Source of the DNA: Dehalococcoidales bacterium
Lineage (GTDB): Bacteria > Chloroflexota > Dehalococcoidia > Dehalococcoidales > Fen-1064
DNA: 13,978 nucleotides
Direction: 5' to 3'
Assembly (NCBI GenBank): GCA_028712845.1
Contig: JAQTPO010000040.1
Location: 1 to 13,978, forward strand
The position numbers and the translations under genes are program-made. The notes under the pieces were generated by a model. The model saw only the letters and a program-made list of their open reading frames with translations, was not told where the DNA came from and searched no databases. Positions 1-5,968 of the stretch are shown one piece after another; within the stretch, counting starts at the first letter, position 1; every line of letters starts with the position of its first letter.

Positions 1-36
1 TGGTTTAAGGAGTCAACGGGCGCAAGTCCGGGCTAA
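1..36 (+). CDS. C-terminal end of an upstream gene (partial)
   Basis: Frame 1 is open from the window edge and reads WFKESTGASPG before a TAA at 34-36. That stop overlaps the next ATG by one base (TAATG), the same junction seen at 926, 2722, 4681 and 9684, which favours this frame as coding. Frame 2 is also open to a TGA at 59-61, so the choice rests on junction style. Too little is visible to suggest a function. Confidence 0.35.
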   Translation, partial: WFKESTGASPG

Positions 37-926
37 TGGAAGTAATACGAAAGATCATTGAGCACCCTTCCAGAACAGATACTTTTTATCTTTATCCGCT
101 TGGTGACATTCATCTGGGGGTCGTCCATTGTGATGAGGACCTTCTCAAAGCAAAAGTACGTGAAATCAAATCCAATCCAAATGCTTACTGGCTCGGCATG
201 GGTGATTACGGGGATTGTATTACACCCTCTGACTTCAAAAGATGGGAAGGCCGAATACTGGCTACATGGATGCGCGGTAATGAGGACAATATCGGCCCGG
301 CGCAGGTTGAGTATGTCGATGATATTCTTTCCCCAATCTGGAATAAGTGCCTCGGATTAATTGAGGGCAATCATGATGACTCAATTCGAAAATTCAACCA
401 TTACAACTTCATGACAGAACTTTTAAAGAAGGCCAACAAGGGAATAAAAAGGCCGGAAGATTACAACGTTCGTTATGCCGGGGTATCTTGTTTTCTGCAA
501 CTTGCTTTTCATAGAGTAGGCGCTGGATGGAAAGAGGCCTCACATGGGAAAACAGGCCATGAGATCATTGTCCATGCGCGCCATGGTGAAGGCGCTGCCA
601 GAACTTCTGGTGCCCGCGCTTTAGCAGTCCTTCGCCTTGCTCAGACATTTGTCAATGCAAACATTACCCTGATGGGTCATTTACACGGCCAGGAAGCCCC
701 GGACTTGCCGGAACGCCTTATATTAAGAGATGGACACATAAAAGCCTTTGACGGCATAGCCACAATGACCGGAGCCTGGTTAAAAGCATATGCCGAAGGT
801 GTCCCGCCCTGTTATCTAGAAAGATGGGGCACACCGCCATCACAACTTGGGTGTCCACGCATTGTTATCGAGCCAGACAAACAAAGGATGACACTTGAAA
901 AGATAAGACAAATACGGACGTTGTAA
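36..926 (+). CDS. Calcineurin-like metallophosphoesterase (phage type)
   Basis: A 296-aa protein with the metallophosphoesterase signature in order: GDIH at residues 23-26, GDYGD at 56-60, GNHD at 111-114, a later HARHG segment and a GHLHG motif near 215. These supply the Asp, Asn and His ligands of a two-metal phosphodiesterase centre, and the length is about that of a single-domain member. The family cleaves phosphomonoesters or phosphodiesters, including nucleic acids; the substrate cannot be told here. ATG 36 is the only plausible start, since an in-frame stop lies at 6-8. AAGGAG at 7-12 is too far for normal spacing, so translation probably couples to the upstream gene through TAATG. The gene overlaps the next one by one base. 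A role in DNA processing is inference from its early-region position. Confidence 0.9.
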   Translation: MEVIRKIIEHPSRTDTFYLYPLGDIHLGVVHCDEDLLKAKVREIKSNPNAYWLGMGDYGDCITPSDFKRWEGRILATWMRGNEDNIGPAQVEYVDDILSPIWNKCLGLIEGNHDDSIRKFNHYNFMTELLKKANKGIKRPEDYNVRYAGVSCFLQLAFHRVGAGWKEASHGKTGHEIIVHARHGEGAARTSGARALAVLRLAQTFVNANITLMGHLHGQEAPDLPERLILRDGHIKAFDGIATMTGAWLKAYAEGVPPCYLERWGTPPSQLGCPRIVIEPDKQRMTLEKIRQIRTL

Positions 927-1135
927 TGTTCGATGACTTTACTGTATGGCCTTTAACACTGGACGATGGAAGTATCCAGATTTATATTGAGCAATACGGC
1001 AAGGTCTATAATATCACATTCAAAAACGCAGCAGCTTTTAGAGCTTTCATAGATCCGTGTGTCAAATTCGTTGACAGGTTTTATCCCGAGACAAAACTTT
1101 CTCAAAACGTAATCAAATTTATAGACAGTATATAA
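926..1135 (+). CDS. Small hypothetical phage protein
   Basis: A 69-aa protein whose ATG overlaps the phosphoesterase TAA, so the two are probably translated together. It is rich in aromatic and beta-branched residues, with alternating hydrophobics in the first half (QIYIEQYGKVYNITF) that suggest a small beta-sheet fold. No signal peptide, membrane segment or Cys motif is present. I do not recognise the family. It is the last gene before the terminator at 1148 and so closes the upstream operon. A small partner of the phosphoesterase is possible but unproven. Confidence 0.7.
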   Translation: MFDDFTVWPLTLDDGSIQIYIEQYGKVYNITFKNAAAFRAFIDPCVKFVDRFYPETKLSQNVIKFIDSI

Positions 1136-1147
1136 TCCCTTCTGATT

Positions 1148-1187
1148 GCCCGCGTGAGTTTCGACCGCTTGCGCGGGCCTCTTTTTA
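1148..1187 (+). terminator. Rho-independent terminator
   Basis: GCCCGCG at 1148-1154 pairs perfectly with CGCGGGC at 1172-1178 across a 17-nt loop, followed by CCTCTTTTTA. It lies 12 nt after the 69-aa gene and just before the promoter at 1201, so it separates two transcription units. Confidence 0.85.
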
Positions 1188-1200
1188 TTGTCCGTTTAAT

Positions 1201-1229
1201 TTGACATATCTATATAGTTTTGTTACTAT
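1201..1229 (+). promoter_or_regulatory. Sigma-70 promoter with embedded dyad operator (copy 1)
   Basis: TTGACA at 1201-1206, a 17-bp spacer and TACTAT at 1224-1229, with an extended -10 TG at 1221-1222. The spacer holds the palindrome CTATATAG at 1210-1217, flanked symmetrically by ACA (1204-1206) and TGT (1221-1223). The dyad ACA-N3-CTATATAG-N3-TGT recurs at the same place in the promoter at 2387. A bound protein would cover both the -35 and the extended -10. Transcription should start near 1236, just ahead of the 41-aa zinc ribbon gene. Confidence 0.85.
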
Positions 1230-1246
1230 GTAAACAGGAGGATTAA

Positions 1247-1372
1247 ATGAAACATTTTACATGCTTACGGTGCGGACATACATGGATACCCCGGAGCGAC
1301 AAGAAACCGAAATTCTGTGCCAAGTGTAACAGTCCTTATTGGGATAAACCAAGGAAGGGAGAAGTTAAGTAG
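1247..1372 (+). CDS. Zinc-ribbon protein, 41 aa
   Basis: Begins at ATG 1247 behind a consensus AGGAGG (1236-1241) and ends at TAG 1370-1372. Four cysteines form two knuckles, C6-x2-C9 and C24-x2-C27, followed by SPYWDKPR. The pattern is a rubredoxin-like zinc ribbon of a type common as short stand-alone proteins in phages and archaea. It is the first gene behind the operator-promoter at 1201 and overlaps the next GTG start by one base. A nucleic-acid-binding or regulatory role is likely for the fold, but the target is unknown. Confidence 0.8.
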   Translation: MKHFTCLRCGHTWIPRSDKKPKFCAKCNSPYWDKPRKGEVK

Positions 1373-1641
1373 TGACTGAAAAACATCATGCCTATTATTG
1401 GGGACAACTTGACACGCTTGTAAAAGCATATGCTTTCAGGAATTGCAAGGGTTTTCTGGAAGTATGGGGGATGCTGGCCGATAAATATGATGAGGGACGT
1501 GGGACTCTATACGATGAAATGCTCAATCGTCATCTCAGTCTTTATGATGCTGTCAGTAAACTAGGTATCACAAAGGATTTACTAGAAACAGCCTATAAAT
1601 TATTTATGGTTAAGGCTGATGGAGTAGTAGATATATGGTAA
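1372..1641 (+). CDS. Hypothetical protein, GTG start
   Basis: An 89-aa, mostly helical, soluble protein with no recognised motif. GTG 1372 overlaps the TAG of the zinc ribbon gene, and an SD-like AAGGGAG lies at 1355-1361. The 3' end overlaps the BRO gene by 7 nt. This makes it the middle member of a three-gene operon driven from 1201. The tight coupling suggests a role linked to the regulator downstream, but the sequence itself shows no function. Confidence 0.7.
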   Translation: MTEKHHAYYWGQLDTLVKAYAFRNCKGFLEVWGMLADKYDEGRGTLYDEMLNRHLSLYDAVSKLGITKDLLETAYKLFMVKADGVVDIW

Positions 1642-2390
1642 CTCAGGAATTAACAGTCTATCAATTCGGCAAAGACGATCAAAGGATACAGGTGGTTGAA
1701 GGGAAAGAGTGGATATGTGCGCCGGATGCCTGCCGTATTTTGACATTGGGGAATGTTACTAACGCATTGAAGCCAATTCCATCGTGCCACATTAAAAAAG
1801 TTAAAGTGGACATTACGGACAGTAGCGGAAGGAAATCCAGCCGTGATATGTTTTTTATAGATGAAGCCGGATTAAATCAACTGATAATGCGTAGCAATAA
1901 GCCCGAAGCAAAACGCTATCAGGAATGGGTATTCGGTACAGTTCTCCCGGCCATCCGTAAAACTGGTAGTTATGTAGTACCTGGGGGGACCAGTTCAATT
2001 GACACGCTTCAGGCGTTAAAGTTATTGATTGACAACCAGATAGTGCTTGAACAGCGTATGGATAAATACGAAATCAAGCAACAGGAAACGGCTGCCCTGC
2101 TATCTCCTGTACCAGAGATCACGGATGAGGCCAGGATTAATAAATGTGTTAGACAGTGGGTGGAACCTAGAAAGTTAGAGAACTCGAACATAACATATCC
2201 GGCAGTTTATCATCTCATATACTCTGATTTCTTGTATAGATACGGCAAGGATTTAAAGCAACGTGCAAAGAACCTGCATATTACAGGCGTACAGGCTGCT
2301 GCCTTAATCGGGATGTCATCGCAATTATTGAGTCTGGTAATTTATCTAACGGATAGAAACTTCAACGGATATTTTGATAAAAACTATTGA
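1635..2390 (+). CDS. BRO-N domain antirepressor-type regulator
   Basis: A 251-aa protein. Residues about 6-110 carry a BRO-N domain: the WICAPDACRIL segment, a charged hairpin region, then FIDEAGLNQLIMRSNKPEAK, RYQEWVFGTVLPAIRKTGSY, the hallmark of phage antirepressors. A Gly/Ser break (about 117-121) leads into a helical, probably coiled-coil stretch (about 123-155). A C-terminal domain (about 165-245) resembles the C-terminal modules of Rha/ORF6-type phage regulators. BRO-N domains bind DNA, and antirepressors of this type relieve lysogenic repression. ATG 1635 overlaps the previous gene. The stop codon sits inside the -35 box of the next promoter, so the gene is flanked on both sides by the same operator. 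Autoregulation at these operators is an attractive inference. Confidence 0.85.
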   Translation: MVTQELTVYQFGKDDQRIQVVEGKEWICAPDACRILTLGNVTNALKPIPSCHIKKVKVDITDSSGRKSSRDMFFIDEAGLNQLIMRSNKPEAKRYQEWVFGTVLPAIRKTGSYVVPGGTSSIDTLQALKLLIDNQIVLEQRMDKYEIKQQETAALLSPVPEITDEARINKCVRQWVEPRKLENSNITYPAVYHLIYSDFLYRYGKDLKQRAKNLHITGVQAAALIGMSSQLLSLVIYLTDRNFNGYFDKNY

Positions 2391-2415
2391 CACGGCTATA
2401 TAGATGTGTTAAAAT
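2387..2415 (+). promoter_or_regulatory. Sigma-70 promoter with embedded dyad operator (copy 2)
   Basis: TTGACA at 2387-2392, a 17-bp spacer and TAAAAT at 2410-2415, with extended -10 TG at 2407-2408. The spacer again carries CTATATAG (2396-2403), flanked by ACA (2390-2392) and TGT (2407-2409). The dyad is stronger here: bases out to TT and AA on the two flanks also match, 10 of 13 positions per arm. Transcription should start near 2422, which rules out the ATG at 2419 as the first gene's start. Downstream lie the small Cys-rich genes and the early operon. Confidence 0.87.
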
Positions 2416-2445
2416 CCTATGTATAAAAGGATAAGGAGAGGATCA

Positions 2446-2613
2446 ATGCGAGCGACAGGAAAATGCAACGGCGGAGTATGCCAGCAGAAATGCCCACAGG
2501 GGCATTGTTTGGCAACGTTGATGTGTACACAGAGGATTAATGGCGATCCCTGCGCTACATGCCCCAAGAATCAAAATTGTCACATTTTGGGGAGAGACCA
2601 TGGGCAGGTTTAA
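2446..2613 (+). CDS. Eight-cysteine small protein, 55 aa
   Basis: ATG 2446 is chosen because AAGGAG (2433-2438) lies 7 nt upstream, and because an earlier in-frame ATG at 2419 would precede the predicted transcript start. Cysteines fall at 7, 12, 16, 21, 27, 36, 39 and 45, about one residue in seven, with no signal peptide. The spacing could hold two zinc ions or an Fe-S cluster, or the Cys could form disulfides. I recognise no family. It is the first gene behind the promoter at 2387 and overlaps the next, also Cys-rich, gene by 14 nt. Confidence 0.7.
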   Translation: MRATGKCNGGVCQQKCPQGHCLATLMCTQRINGDPCATCPKNQNCHILGRDHGQV

Positions 2614-2722
2614 GAAATTTATTGCCAATATCGTAACCGGCTGCAGGCCGGGAGATCATCCGCCATTTTCGGTATGTGACCGGTGCTATTACAAAGATAG
2701 CTGCCCGGCGGAGGTGAAATAA
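2600..2722 (+). CDS. Four-cysteine small protein, 40 aa
   Basis: ATG 2600 follows GGGGAGAG (2589-2596). An in-frame ATG at 2540 exists but lies deep inside the preceding gene and lacks an SD. Cysteines at 15, 26, 29 and 35 (C-x10-C-x2-C-x5-C) suggest one small zinc site, and the N-terminus is basic. The stop overlaps the next ATG (TAATG). Function unknown; the pair of adjacent Cys-rich products may act together. Confidence 0.6.
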   Translation: MGRFKKFIANIVTGCRPGDHPPFSVCDRCYYKDSCPAEVK

Positions 2723-2883
2723 TGTACGGCTATGTTAATCCCGGCGGTGAACTGGCAGTAAAAAACGAGCTATCTCACAGATTGGGAGCGTATCTCGAAG
2801 CTAAGAAAATGATGAAAGCCTGTAAGAACATGAGCTTGTTCATAGCGCTAAAACATTTTAGCGATGAAATATCAATGAAATAA
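2722..2883 (+). CDS. Hypothetical protein, 53 aa
   Basis: ATG 2722 overlaps the previous TAA, with GGAGGTGA at 2709-2716 as a near-ideal SD. The 53-residue product is predicted helical from about residue 10 and basic in the middle (KKMMKACKNM), with no membrane segment. I do not recognise it. Junction type and SD quality are the main support for its being a gene. Confidence 0.65.
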   Translation: MYGYVNPGGELAVKNELSHRLGAYLEAKKMMKACKNMSLFIALKHFSDEISMK

Positions 2884-2925
2884 GGGCAAGACGTAAAAGC
2901 CCCAAACCGTCAAAAGGAGAAAAGA

Positions 2926-3153
2926 ATGCCAGAGGAAAATGATAAAGGTTTAAAAGTAGGTATCTCACTAAGCCGAAAACTCAACCTGGGTAATTATGAA
3001 TCAGCGGATGTGTGGGTTTCTCTTACCAATATTGAGCCAGGTACTACCCGAGAGGAAATGGAAGCGGCACTTGCCACGGGCGCACTTGCCTACGATGTGC
3101 TCAAGGTTGCTATCAAGGACAAGATCGCAGATCAGCGTAATAAAGCTGAATAA
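2926..3153 (+). CDS. Small conserved-looking phage protein, 75 aa
   Basis: ATG 2926 follows AAAAGGAG (2913-2920). The sequence opens with a beta-strand pattern (KVGISLSRKLNLGNYESADV, then VWVSLTN), followed by helices (TREEMEAALATGALAYDVLK). Short phage proteins with this 'NLGNYESADV' strand are often found near recombination and replication genes; I recall the pattern but not a function. It precedes the 209-aa gene, after a 44-nt gap holding only a weak 5-bp inverted repeat (GACAG/CTGTC). Confidence 0.7.
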   Translation: MPEENDKGLKVGISLSRKLNLGNYESADVWVSLTNIEPGTTREEMEAALATGALAYDVLKVAIKDKIADQRNKAE

Positions 3154-3197
3154 AATAGGGAGCGACAGATAATCCCAATACTGTCAAGGAAAAAAGA

Positions 3198-3827
3198 ATG
3201 AACAAAGTTCAAAGTGTAATTCCGGGAACATCGGAATACCAAGGAAAGTCAACACCAGTATGGGACATAGCCTGTCAGATGACAGATGGCACAATGCGCG
3301 GCGCAAGGTCTTACCGGGAACTGAAAGCCGGTGACGTGTTAGAGGATGACGACTTCAAGCGTAACAAGAAGGGTGACGGATGGGTAATTTGGGGAGAGAA
3401 AAAAGGCTCCGGCGGTAAATCATGGCCGCCAAAGGATGACAACATCATAGTCGCTCAATGCGCCGCAAAGATGGTGTGCGACCTGGTAATAGCCGGAAAG
3501 ATTAACCCGGTCAAGATGGCCGACTATCAAGAGAATTTTATCATCATGGCAAAGGCTATTAAAGCAACAGCGGCAGCGATTAAAGACCCGGCACCGGCTA
3601 CTAAGCCAGCGACAACCAGCGCAGCACCCGCAGCCAAAGCAGCACCGCTTACTGGCGAAACAGCCGGCATAAAGAACATGGGGATGCTCAGGCTGGCCAT
3701 CGGTAAGGAATACCCGACTTTAAAGACCACAGCAGCACAGGACAAGGTACTTGGCCCCGACCCGATTACCGACTTTGATGCAGCTTTCCAGAAGGTCAAG
3801 GACTATATGGAGGGACTGAAGATATGA
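3198..3827 (+). CDS. Two-domain hypothetical protein with Ala/Pro linker
   Basis: A 209-aa protein in three parts. Residues about 1-70 look like a beta-rich, OB-fold-like domain (strands around VWDIACQMTDG, a GDVL turn and GWVIWGEKK). Residues about 80-130 are helical. An Ala/Pro/Lys/Thr linker (about 131-152) leads to a short helical C-terminal domain ending DAAFQKVKDYMEGL. A nucleic-acid-binding protein, for example an accessory single-strand DNA-binding or recombination protein, would fit the position ahead of the replication module, but I see no diagnostic motif. The ATG follows AAGGAAAAAAG. The gene overlaps the next by 4 nt (ATGA). Confidence 0.75.
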   Translation: MNKVQSVIPGTSEYQGKSTPVWDIACQMTDGTMRGARSYRELKAGDVLEDDDFKRNKKGDGWVIWGEKKGSGGKSWPPKDDNIIVAQCAAKMVCDLVIAGKINPVKMADYQENFIIMAKAIKATAAAIKDPAPATKPATTSAAPAAKAAPLTGETAGIKNMGMLRLAIGKEYPTLKTTAAQDKVLGPDPITDFDAAFQKVKDYMEGLKI

Positions 3828-4390
3828 TATACACGTCATATAACTTAGCAGTAAAGCATAATGCTTATGATGAGGAACTTGACAAATGGGAAAAACATGT
3901 CAAGAAGTTAGACAAAGACAAACTGATACCCTTAATTGACATACTGGATGTACTCGGCTTAGCTAACTGCCTTTGGGCATTAAGGTCAACTACTGACGAT
4001 TCTGCCGCACAAACCATATCAGTTAAATTTGCTATTGCTTGTGCAGACCGGGTATTAATCCATTTTGAAAACAAATATCCAAAAGACAAACGACCCCGGC
4101 AAGCAATAGAAGCAGCACAAAAATATCTCTTATTCCCTTCAGAAGAAACGGCTTATGCGGCTTATGCGGCTTATGCGGTTTATGCGGCTGATGCGGCTTA
4201 TGCGGCTTATGCGGCGGCTGATGCGGCGGCTGATGCGGCGGCTGATGCGGCTGCTGATGCGGCGGCTGATGCGGCGGCTGATGCGGCGGCTGATGCGGCG
4301 GCTGATGCGGCTCATGCGGCGGATGATACGGCGGCTGAAAGAAGATGGCAGATTACTAAGTTAAAGGAACTGTTAGAGGAGACAGTATGA
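3824..4390 (+). CDS. Imm5-like helical protein with YAA/DAAA repeat
   Basis: A 188-aa protein. Residues about 30-105 read like the conserved core of the Imm5-type putative immunity proteins: DVLGLANCLWALR, then FAIACADRVLIHFENKYP, then DKRPRQAIEAAQKYL. As in that family, an alanine-rich array follows (about residues 110-166): first YAA triplets, then DAAA quadruplets, ending with ERRWQITKLKELLEE. The array should form a long helix; Asp every fourth residue puts the acidic groups along one face. Imm5 was named from polymorphic-toxin loci, where it is thought to neutralise a toxin, but many relatives sit in phage or mobile DNA with no known partner. No toxin is visible next to it. It overlaps its neighbours by 4 nt on both sides. 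Family call from memory of the motif, moderate confidence. Confidence 0.6.
   Translation: MIYTSYNLAVKHNAYDEELDKWEKHVKKLDKDKLIPLIDILDVLGLANCLWALRSTTDDSAAQTISVKFAIACADRVLIHFENKYPKDKRPRQAIEAAQKYLLFPSEETAYAAYAAYAVYAADAAYAAYAAADAAADAAADAAADAAADAAADAAADAAADAAHAADDTAAERRWQITKLKELLEETV
4154..4321 (+). repeat. In-frame tandem repeat, 9-bp then 12-bp units
   Basis: From 4154 there are six 9-bp units of the form TATGCGGCT (one GATGCGGCT and one TATGCGGTT variant). A transitional TATGCGGCGGCT at 4208 is followed by seven GATGCGGCGGCT units at 4220-4303 (one with GCTGCT), then degenerate 9-bp units to 4321. All units keep the reading frame and encode YAA or DAAA. Near-identical third positions point to recent expansion by slippage or recombination. 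Confidence 0.95.
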
Positions 4391-4509
4391 GCGATCTCAC
4401 ACACATTGACCCTGACTTTTCAACAGAGGCCATTTGGGAACGGCTGGCAAAATCCGGGTACGTGCCTGCAAACCGGTTTACAGCGTCGATAAAGACGGTA
4501 ACAAAATAG
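4387..4509 (+). CDS. Hypothetical protein, 40 aa
   Basis: ATG 4387 overlaps the previous stop in ATGA, and TTAGAGGAG (4373-4381) provides an SD. The 40-aa product begins MSDLTHIDPDFSTEAIWERL and ends basic; no motif is recognised. Support is only the coupled start and SD. Confidence 0.5.
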   Translation: MSDLTHIDPDFSTEAIWERLAKSGYVPANRFTASIKTVTK

Positions 4510-4519
4510 GAGCCGTTAA

Positions 4520-4681
4520 ATGAGGGATTGGTTAAACTGTTTGTTAAACTGGGCGAGACAAGGGAATAATTTTTACTGGTTAGCCATATTATATATTCTT
4601 TCCATTGCAACTCTTCTGATCATATTATGGCTGACCGGCCACATTCACCAAGTGAATGTTGTGCGGTGGGAGGTTTATTAA
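4520..4681 (+). CDS. Single-pass membrane protein, 53 aa
   Basis: ATG 4520 follows AGGAG (4508-4512). The product has a basic/aromatic N-terminus (MRDWLNCLLNWARQG), one hydrophobic helix at about residues 19-39 (WLAILYILSIATLLIILWLTG) and a short tail. Positive charge before the helix suggests an inside N-terminus. Its TAA overlaps the next ATG. A phage inner-membrane accessory protein is likely, but a holin role is not supported: there is one helix and no adjacent endolysin. Confidence 0.7.
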   Translation: MRDWLNCLLNWARQGNNFYWLAILYILSIATLLIILWLTGHIHQVNVVRWEVY

Positions 4682-5097
4682 TGAAAAACTGGTTAATTTG
4701 TAAGCTGGGCGGGTATCCTGCACCGGAAGAAGGAATTGCACTTTTAGTCTACCCTGACCCGGACGATCCCAAAGGCAAGGAGTATAACGTCGCTCATATC
4801 GAAGGCGGCAAAGACGAAGTTATTTATTTCTGCGGCGGCGTCCCCATGCCGACAGCCGGAGAGGGCCAGCACGTAGTCGGCCCGGTAGTCCGGCATAACC
4901 CGGTCAGGTCAAAGAAAAGCCTGGAAGAGCTGGGGAAACGGACGGGGGCGCTGGTTACAAAGCCTGCATCAGAGTCATCTTTACATGCCGATTATATTGT
5001 CGAGGAGTCCCACAAGGAAACGGTTTACGGGAAGGAAGTCAATGTAATCGACAAGATAAAAATACTAGGAATACGTCAGGAAGGAGTGCAAGGATGA
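4681..5097 (+). CDS. Hypothetical protein, 138 aa
   Basis: Start chosen at ATG 4681, which overlaps the membrane protein's stop and follows GGGAGG (4668-4673). The frame is open further upstream to 4627 but that part lies within the membrane gene. The protein is Gly/Pro-rich and beta-like in its first half, with GKEYNVAHIEGGKDEVIYF, and more helical and charged in its second. No catalytic motif or signal peptide was recognised. It overlaps the next gene by 4 nt. Confidence 0.7.
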   Translation: MKNWLICKLGGYPAPEEGIALLVYPDPDDPKGKEYNVAHIEGGKDEVIYFCGGVPMPTAGEGQHVVGPVVRHNPVRSKKSLEELGKRTGALVTKPASESSLHADYIVEESHKETVYGKEVNVIDKIKILGIRQEGVQG

Positions 5098-5267
5098 GTT
5101 TCGATCCTGAAATAGATCAAATCATAGATAAGCTGCAGCAAAAGGAATGCCCGGACAGCATTATTGAGCTATTACGCAAATGGAACGGGACAGATACATT
5201 CACAGATTACCCGGCCAATGACGCAGCACGCAAGCAATTTAAAACTGCGTGGCCCTGTAAAAGTTGA
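5094..5267 (+). CDS. Hypothetical protein, 57 aa
   Basis: ATG 5094 overlaps the previous stop (ATGA), with AAGGAG at 5081-5086 8 nt upstream. The 57-aa product is soluble and mainly helical (DPEIDQIIDKLQQKECPDSI), ending in TAWPCKS. Unrecognised. It is the last gene of the run from the promoter at 2387 before the structured leader at 5275. Confidence 0.65.
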   Translation: MSFDPEIDQIIDKLQQKECPDSIIELLRKWNGTDTFTDYPANDAARKQFKTAWPCKS

Positions 5268-5274
5268 GTCGAAA

Positions 5275-5358
5275 TGCCCGGAGGAAATTTATTAAAAAGG
5301 AGTCACTAAAAGAATATGTGGTTGCAGATTTGTAAATCCTCCGGGCACCTTAAAGGTG
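5275..5358 (+). promoter_or_regulatory. Structured leader RNA masking SD sequences
   Basis: TGCCCGGAGGA (5275-5285) and TCCTCCGGGCA (5337-5347) are a perfect 11-bp inverted repeat. With an AA bulge the stem extends by four pairs (5288-5291 with 5333-5336). The 5' arm contains an SD-like GGAGGA, and the 3' arm is its anti-SD complement TCCTCC. A second hairpin, CACCT (5346-5350) with AGGTG (5354-5358), hides the SD of the gene at 5363 and shares bases with the first stem, so the two compete. No T-run follows, so this looks translational rather than terminator-like. Confidence 0.6.
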
Positions 5359-5366
5359 AAATATGA
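5316..5366 (+). CDS. Possible 16-aa leader peptide
   Basis: ATG 5316 opens a 16-codon frame, MWLQICKSSGHLKGEI, ending in a TGA at 5364-5366 that overlaps the ATG of the next gene. AAGGAG at 5297-5302 precedes it with a slightly long spacing of 13 nt. It runs through the 3' arm of the long hairpin and through the SD hairpin, so translating ribosomes would open both. Its existence is inferred from this arrangement only. Confidence 0.35.
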   Translation: MWLQICKSSGHLKGEI

Positions 5367-5968
5367 AAATAGGCGATAGAGTACTTCACAACAAATATGG
5401 TATTGGTGAGATCACGAAGATCAATGCTGACCAGGTTACTTGTCTGCTTGCCGGGGCGTACCGGACGTTTACTACTGAAGCAGCTCAGGCTATGGTAAAA
5501 GCAGCCGATAATTCAAGAGGTACAACCGGCGCAGACTTTAGACGGGAAGAAAAGCGTTATCCCTGTAGTTTTTGTTCTGGGTCGTTTGAAACACCTATTG
5601 GATGCAAAACTCATGAAACGCAATGCAAGGAAAATCCGAATGCCAAACAATGGAAAAGTGTGACTGTGAAGCCGGAAGTTATGGCAGCAAGAAAGGAAGT
5701 ATTAAAGAAACGCTCTAAGAAGCGAGGGGCACCGCCAGGAAATAAAAACGCCAAGAAACCACAGGATATTAAAAAACCCAAAGTATCACATCATTCAGTG
5801 GATAGGATGCATGAAATAGGCCGCCATCCGCAAACGATCAGTATCCTTCGTAATGCTCTGACTGCCCGATGGCTGGTCTTTTTAAATCAGGATGGAAGCT
5901 CGAACAAAACTCTCAATCAACTGCGGGCTGATTTTACACAGGAACTATTCAAGGAATTTGAGATATGA
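5363..5968 (+). CDS. CarD/Tudor-like plus C2HC zinc-finger protein
   Basis: A 201-aa protein of three parts. Residues 1-45 (KIGDRVLHNKYGIGEITKI) resemble the Tudor-like module found in CarD/TRCF proteins and at the C-terminus of UvrD-type helicases, where it contacts RNA polymerase or partner proteins. Residues 66-88 form a C2HC finger (C68, C71, H84, C88). Residues 115-140 are strongly basic and contain RGAPPGNKNA, a motif seen in terminase small subunits and other phage DNA-binding proteins. The C-terminus is helical. The ATG follows AAAGGTGA, which lies in a hairpin. It overlaps the next gene by 4 nt. A DNA-bound transcription or packaging factor is plausible; the exact role is unknown. 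Confidence 0.7.
   Translation: MKIGDRVLHNKYGIGEITKINADQVTCLLAGAYRTFTTEAAQAMVKAADNSRGTTGADFRREEKRYPCSFCSGSFETPIGCKTHETQCKENPNAKQWKSVTVKPEVMAARKEVLKKRSKKRGAPPGNKNAKKPQDIKKPKVSHHSVDRMHEIGRHPQTISILRNALTARWLVFLNQDGSSNKTLNQLRADFTQELFKEFEI

Noticed and set aside
1999..2034. Two TTGACA -35-like boxes (1999, 2029) within the BRO gene
   Set aside because: No matching -10 at 16-18 bp was seen, and the positions are mid-gene.
2419..2445. Upstream ATG extending the eight-Cys protein
   Set aside because: It lies before the predicted transcript start of the promoter at 2387 and has no SD.
3936..3941. TTGACA within the Imm5-like gene
   Set aside because: The sequence 17 bp downstream is not -10-like; likely chance in coding DNA.
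4154..4321. Possible CRISPR-like repeat array
   Set aside because: Units are 9 or 12 bp and contiguous with no spacers; they encode protein in frame.
4155..4364. Open frame of MRLMRL/MRRLMRRL repeats on the + strand
   Set aside because: It is an out-of-frame reading of the YAA/DAAA repeat; the real frame has a good start, SD and family-like core.
5291..5335. Fourteen-codon frame starting at ATT behind GGAGGA (5280-5285)
   Set aside because: It needs a rare ATT start and has no other support; the ATG frame at 5316 is a better leader-peptide candidate.
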